From the NCBI GenBank assembly GCA_946482365.1, contig CAMLQY010000051.1, positions 1 through 8,162 of the forward strand: a stretch of DNA of 8,162 nucleotides. Reading direction: 5' to 3'. The number at the start of each line of letters is the position of its first letter. The first letter of the stretch is position 1. The translations under genes and the position numbers were made by a program. Shown here in pieces: positions 6,533 to 8,162 of the stretch. The stretch comes from an uncultured Actinomycetes bacterium. GTDB taxonomy: Bacteria; Actinomycetota; Thermoleophilia; Solirubrobacterales; 70-9. The notes beneath the pieces were generated by a model that saw nothing but the letters and a program-made list of their open reading frames with translations, ran no database searches and was not told the DNA's origin.

Positions 6533-6938
6533 CGAGCACCAGGTGCCAGGGGCCTGTGGCGGATTCGGTGGCGCGGAAGTCGGCGAAGTCGAAGGTGAGT
6601 ATCGGTAGCTCGTGGCGCTCGGCGATCGCCATCACGCAGGTGTCGACGAAGCCCAGATGAAGGTCGGCATAGCGATCGTTCAGGTCGACCGCTCGCCGCA
6701 CGAGGCCCGCAGAGAGGTGGGCGATTTCGCGCTCTCCTCCCGCCGTCGCTCTGAGGAAGGCGCGCGCGGCGGAGCTTCCAGCGCGGCTGCTCAGAATGTG
6801 ATCGACCTCCACGAGCACGGGGGCGGGGACCACCGCGTTGCGACTGAGTCTCGCGATCAGCGGCGCTGCCACCTCGTGTGCGGAATCTCGACGATCGATG
6901 GCCGAGACGAGCGGGCCGGTGTCAACGACGATCTTCAT
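6498..6938 (-). CDS. vapC: PIN-domain toxin, VapC type
   Basis: This 146-residue PIN-domain protein is a predicted Mg2+-dependent endoribonuclease and the toxin of a type II pair; VapC toxins cut tRNA or rRNA to stop translation. The acidic active-site residues are all in place: Asp6 (MKIVVDTGPLV), Glu44 (PVLVEVDHIL), Asp99 (LGFVDTCVMA) and Asp117 with Asp120 nearby (LTFDFADF). Nothing suggests decay. The start is ATG at 6936-6938, preceded by GAGGGG with a 7-base spacer, inside the end of the antitoxin gene. The 17-base overlap implies coupled translation. The same frame is open upstream to 7217, but that extension would simply overlap the antitoxin and is not part of the PIN fold. The distal end overlaps the predicted start of the VTT membrane-protein gene. 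The RNA target cannot be predicted. Confidence 0.92.
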   Translation of the reverse strand: MKIVVDTGPLVSAIDRRDSAHEVAAPLIARLSRNAVVPAPVLVEVDHILSSRAGSSAARAFLRATAGGEREIAHLSAGLVRRAVDLNDRYADLHLGFVDTCVMAIAERHELPILTFDFADFRATESATGPWHLVLDENSYWAATTR

Positions 6939-7188
6939 CGGACGGCCCCTCGCCCGGTCCCCAGGGCTTGAGCCCCAGGTACTTCTCGGCGTTGATCCCC
7001 AGGTCGCCAGGGCCTTCGAAGGAGCCGATCCAGTCCGGCCAGCTGTCGCGGTCGTCGCCGACGGCACCGAGCTGGACCAAGCGCGCGATCGTGGCTGAGA
7101 ACGACTCTCCCTCTTGGGCGTGCTCGCGCACGAGGCTCTCGACGCTATCCGGGAGGTAGATGGTTCGGCGGGGCATGGTTCGAGGCAT
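6922..7188 (-). CDS. vapB: Ribbon-helix-helix antitoxin, VapB type
   Basis: This 88-residue antitoxin lies immediately upstream of, and overlaps by 17 bases, the PIN toxin gene. The N-terminal half reads as a ribbon-helix-helix DNA-binding domain: strand RRTIYLP (7-13), then helices around SVESLVREHAQEGES (15-29) and SATIARLVQLGA (31-42). The acidic, Trp/Gly-rich C-terminal half (WPDWIGSFEGPGDLG ... AEKYLGL) is the kind of flexible tail that wraps the toxin active site. Start choice is between ATG 7188 and ATG 7176 (MPRRTIYLP); neither has a Shine-Dalgarno. Only a short leader (about 18 bases) is expected from the -10 at 7213-7218. It should repress its own operon through the repeats at 7227-7244. 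The exact RHH subfamily is not certain. Confidence 0.85.
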   Translation of the reverse strand: MPRTMPRRTIYLPDSVESLVREHAQEGESFSATIARLVQLGAVGDDRDSWPDWIGSFEGPGDLGINAEKYLGLKPWGPGEGPSDEDRR

Positions 7189-7212
7189 CGGATTCGGAGT
7201 ATGAAGAGAGAG

Positions 7213-7218
7213 ATCATA
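7213..7218 (-). promoter_or_regulatory. -10 hexamer of the toxin-antitoxin promoter
   Basis: TATGAT on the minus strand matches the -10 consensus at 5 of 6 positions and would start transcription near 7206, about 18 bases before the antitoxin ATG. The -35 region at proper spacing (about 7236-7241) is a poor match (TGCGCG) and is occupied by the direct repeats described next, so the promoter may be weak or -10-dominated. Confidence 0.45.
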
Positions 7219-7226
7219 CCTGGGGT

Positions 7227-7244
7227 GCGCAGAAGCGCGCAGAA
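7227..7244 (-). promoter_or_regulatory. Candidate VapB operator: two 8-bp direct repeats one helical turn apart
   Basis: GCGCAGAA occurs at 7227-7234 and again at 7237-7244 on the plus strand (TTCTGCGC twice on the minus strand), a 10-bp period that puts both copies on the same DNA face. They cover the -35 region of the toxin-antitoxin promoter. Ribbon-helix-helix dimers usually bind short repeated half-sites spaced like this, so autoregulation is a reasonable inference, not shown. Confidence 0.4.
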
Positions 7245-7261
7245 CTGGATCGCTTTCCTCT

Positions 7262-8162
7262 CTATTCGCTCAGCCGCTCGGCCAACCCGGAATAACGCCG
7301 ACCGCTGTCGTCGCGACGAATTGCGCTATCGAGTGCTGTGCGGTCGCCAATCAGGACGCAGCTGCTCCGAGCACGAGTGATTGCCGTGTAGAGGAGGGGG
7401 CGGGTCAGCATCCGCGCGTGAGAGCGGTGGCAGATGCCGACGACGACCGGGACCTCGCAGCCCTGCGCCTTGTGGACGGAGATCGCGTAGGCCAGGCGCA
7501 GGGTCGCGGTCTCCCCGTAGGGGATCGTCAGCGACTCGCCCTCGTCGGTGTCGACGAGGATCTCTTCCTCGTCGGGGTCGTCGGCGCGGAGGAAGACGAT
7601 CGAGCCGTTCATCAGGCCCAGCTCGTGTGAGTTGCGGGTCTGGATCAGCCGGTCGCCGACCCGGAAGCGGTCCCCGACCGCCCCCTTGCCGCGGGGGTTG
7701 AGCCGCTCCTGCAAGCGCTCGTTGAGGGCGTCTATCCCGACCGCTCCCCGATACATCGGCGCCAGCACCTGCACGTCGCGGATCGGATCGACCTCGAAGC
7801 GGGCCGGGGCACGCTCGGCGACGACCTCGACCACGGCCTCCAGCGCCCGCTCCGGGCTGGCGCGGTCGATGAAGAAGAAGTCGTGGTCCTGGCCCGCAGC
7901 CGGCTCGAGGTGCGGCGGCCGGCCCTGGTTGATCTCGTGGGCGGCGGTCGTGATCATCGAGCGCGCTGCCTGGCGGAAGATCTGGGTGAGGCGGACGACC
8001 GGTGCGATCCCCGCCGCGATCAGGTCCTCGAAGGGTTTGCCGGCGCCGATCGGCGGCAGCTGGTCGGCGTCGCCGACGAAGACGACGTGGGTCGACTCGG
8101 CGAGGCCGCCGAGCAGCACCTCGATCAGGCGCAGGTTCAGCATCGAGGACTCGTCGACGATC
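7262..8162 (-). CDS. recD2: RecD2-type superfamily 1 DNA helicase, C-terminal part (5' end outside window)
   Basis: The last 299 residues of an SF1B 5'-3' DNA helicase of the RecD/RecD2/TraA group are visible; the frame is open to the right edge, so the ATG at 8143 is internal. The visible part starts at the Walker B motif (IVDESSM, 8141-8161). Motif III follows (VFVGDADQLPPIGAG), then motif IV (LTQIFRQA). GDRLIQTRNSHELGLMNGSIV matches the SH3-like insertion of RecD2. The UvrD-C-like end has AISVHKAQGCEVPVVV (motif V) and LLYTAITRAR (motif VI, arginine finger). RecD2 proteins act in DNA repair and replication-fork processing without RecBC. The Walker A motif and the N-terminal helix-hairpin-helix region lie outside the window, so RecD2 as opposed to another COG0507 helicase is probable, not certain. 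The stop (7262-7264) lies 73 bases before the antitoxin gene; no terminator hairpin is visible there. Confidence 0.9.
   Translation of the reverse strand, partial: IVDESSMLNLRLIEVLLGGLAESTHVVFVGDADQLPPIGAGKPFEDLIAAGIAPVVRLTQIFRQAARSMITTAAHEINQGRPPHLEPAAGQDHDFFFIDRASPERALEAVVEVVAERAPARFEVDPIRDVQVLAPMYRGAVGIDALNERLQERLNPRGKGAVGDRFRVGDRLIQTRNSHELGLMNGSIVFLRADDPDEEEILVDTDEGESLTIPYGETATLRLAYAISVHKAQGCEVPVVVGICHRSHARMLTRPLLYTAITRARSSCVLIGDRTALDSAIRRDDSGRRYSGLAERLSE

Noticed and set aside
5810..6598. 262-codon plus-strand frame opposite the VTT membrane protein
   Set aside because: It is the charged complement of transmembrane codons, with no family signature.
6498..7217. 239-residue version of the PIN toxin starting at 7217
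   Set aside because: The extension overlaps the entire antitoxin gene in another frame. The ATG at 6938 has a Shine-Dalgarno and gives the canonical PIN N-terminus MKIVVDTGPLV.

Overview
The window is high-GC bacterial chromosome. It looks actinobacterial, most likely class Thermoleophilia (Solirubrobacterales-like). That guess rests on strong G/C at third codon positions, a probable leaderless promoter, and a secreted protease ending in an Ig-like module (F-F-S-E...F-x-C-x-I-D-G...C...G-x-H...A-x-D-x-A-G-N) that I associate with those genomes. It is inference; no rRNA or other phylogenetic marker is present. There are no tRNA or rRNA genes, CRISPR arrays or insertion sequences. Both edges cut a gene.

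Layout. Positions 1-411 (+) hold the C-terminal third of an acyl-CoA dehydrogenase. A perfect 24-bp inverted repeat follows (422-474), then a promoter whose predicted start coincides with the ATG of a polytopic membrane protein (524-1231, +). That gene runs tail-to-tail into typA/bipA (1228-3060, -), and the two stop codons share one CTAG. Upstream of typA on the same strand is a cold-shock protein gene (3110-3316, -). A GC-rich hairpin plus U-run between them ends almost at the typA ATG. Divergent from the cold-shock gene is a large secreted subtilisin-like protease (3506-5749, +), with about 175 residues inserted between its oxyanion Asn and catalytic Ser. It converges, with a 9-bp gap, on a leftward cluster read from the right edge: RecD2-type helicase (7262-8162, partial), a VapBC-type antitoxin/toxin pair (6922-7188 and 6498-6938), and a TVP38/TMEM64 (VTT/DedA) membrane protein (5759-6532).

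How the genes relate. Most of the window is ordinary chromosomal content. Three places deserve attention. (1) csp - terminator-like hairpin - typA: the geometry allows a cold-responsive attenuator, because CspA-type proteins can melt terminator hairpins and BipA/TypA is a ribosome-assembly GTPase needed in the cold in other bacteria. (2) The protease contains an apparent jelly-roll/MAM-like domain inside its catalytic domain, and its eight mature cysteines fall into four plausible pairs. (3) The toxin-antitoxin pair has two 8-bp direct repeats one helical turn apart, just upstream of a good -10 hexamer, as expected for a ribbon-helix-helix operator. No stretch longer than 300 bases lacks a gene; the longest, 3317-3505 (189 bp), is the divergent csp/protease regulatory region.
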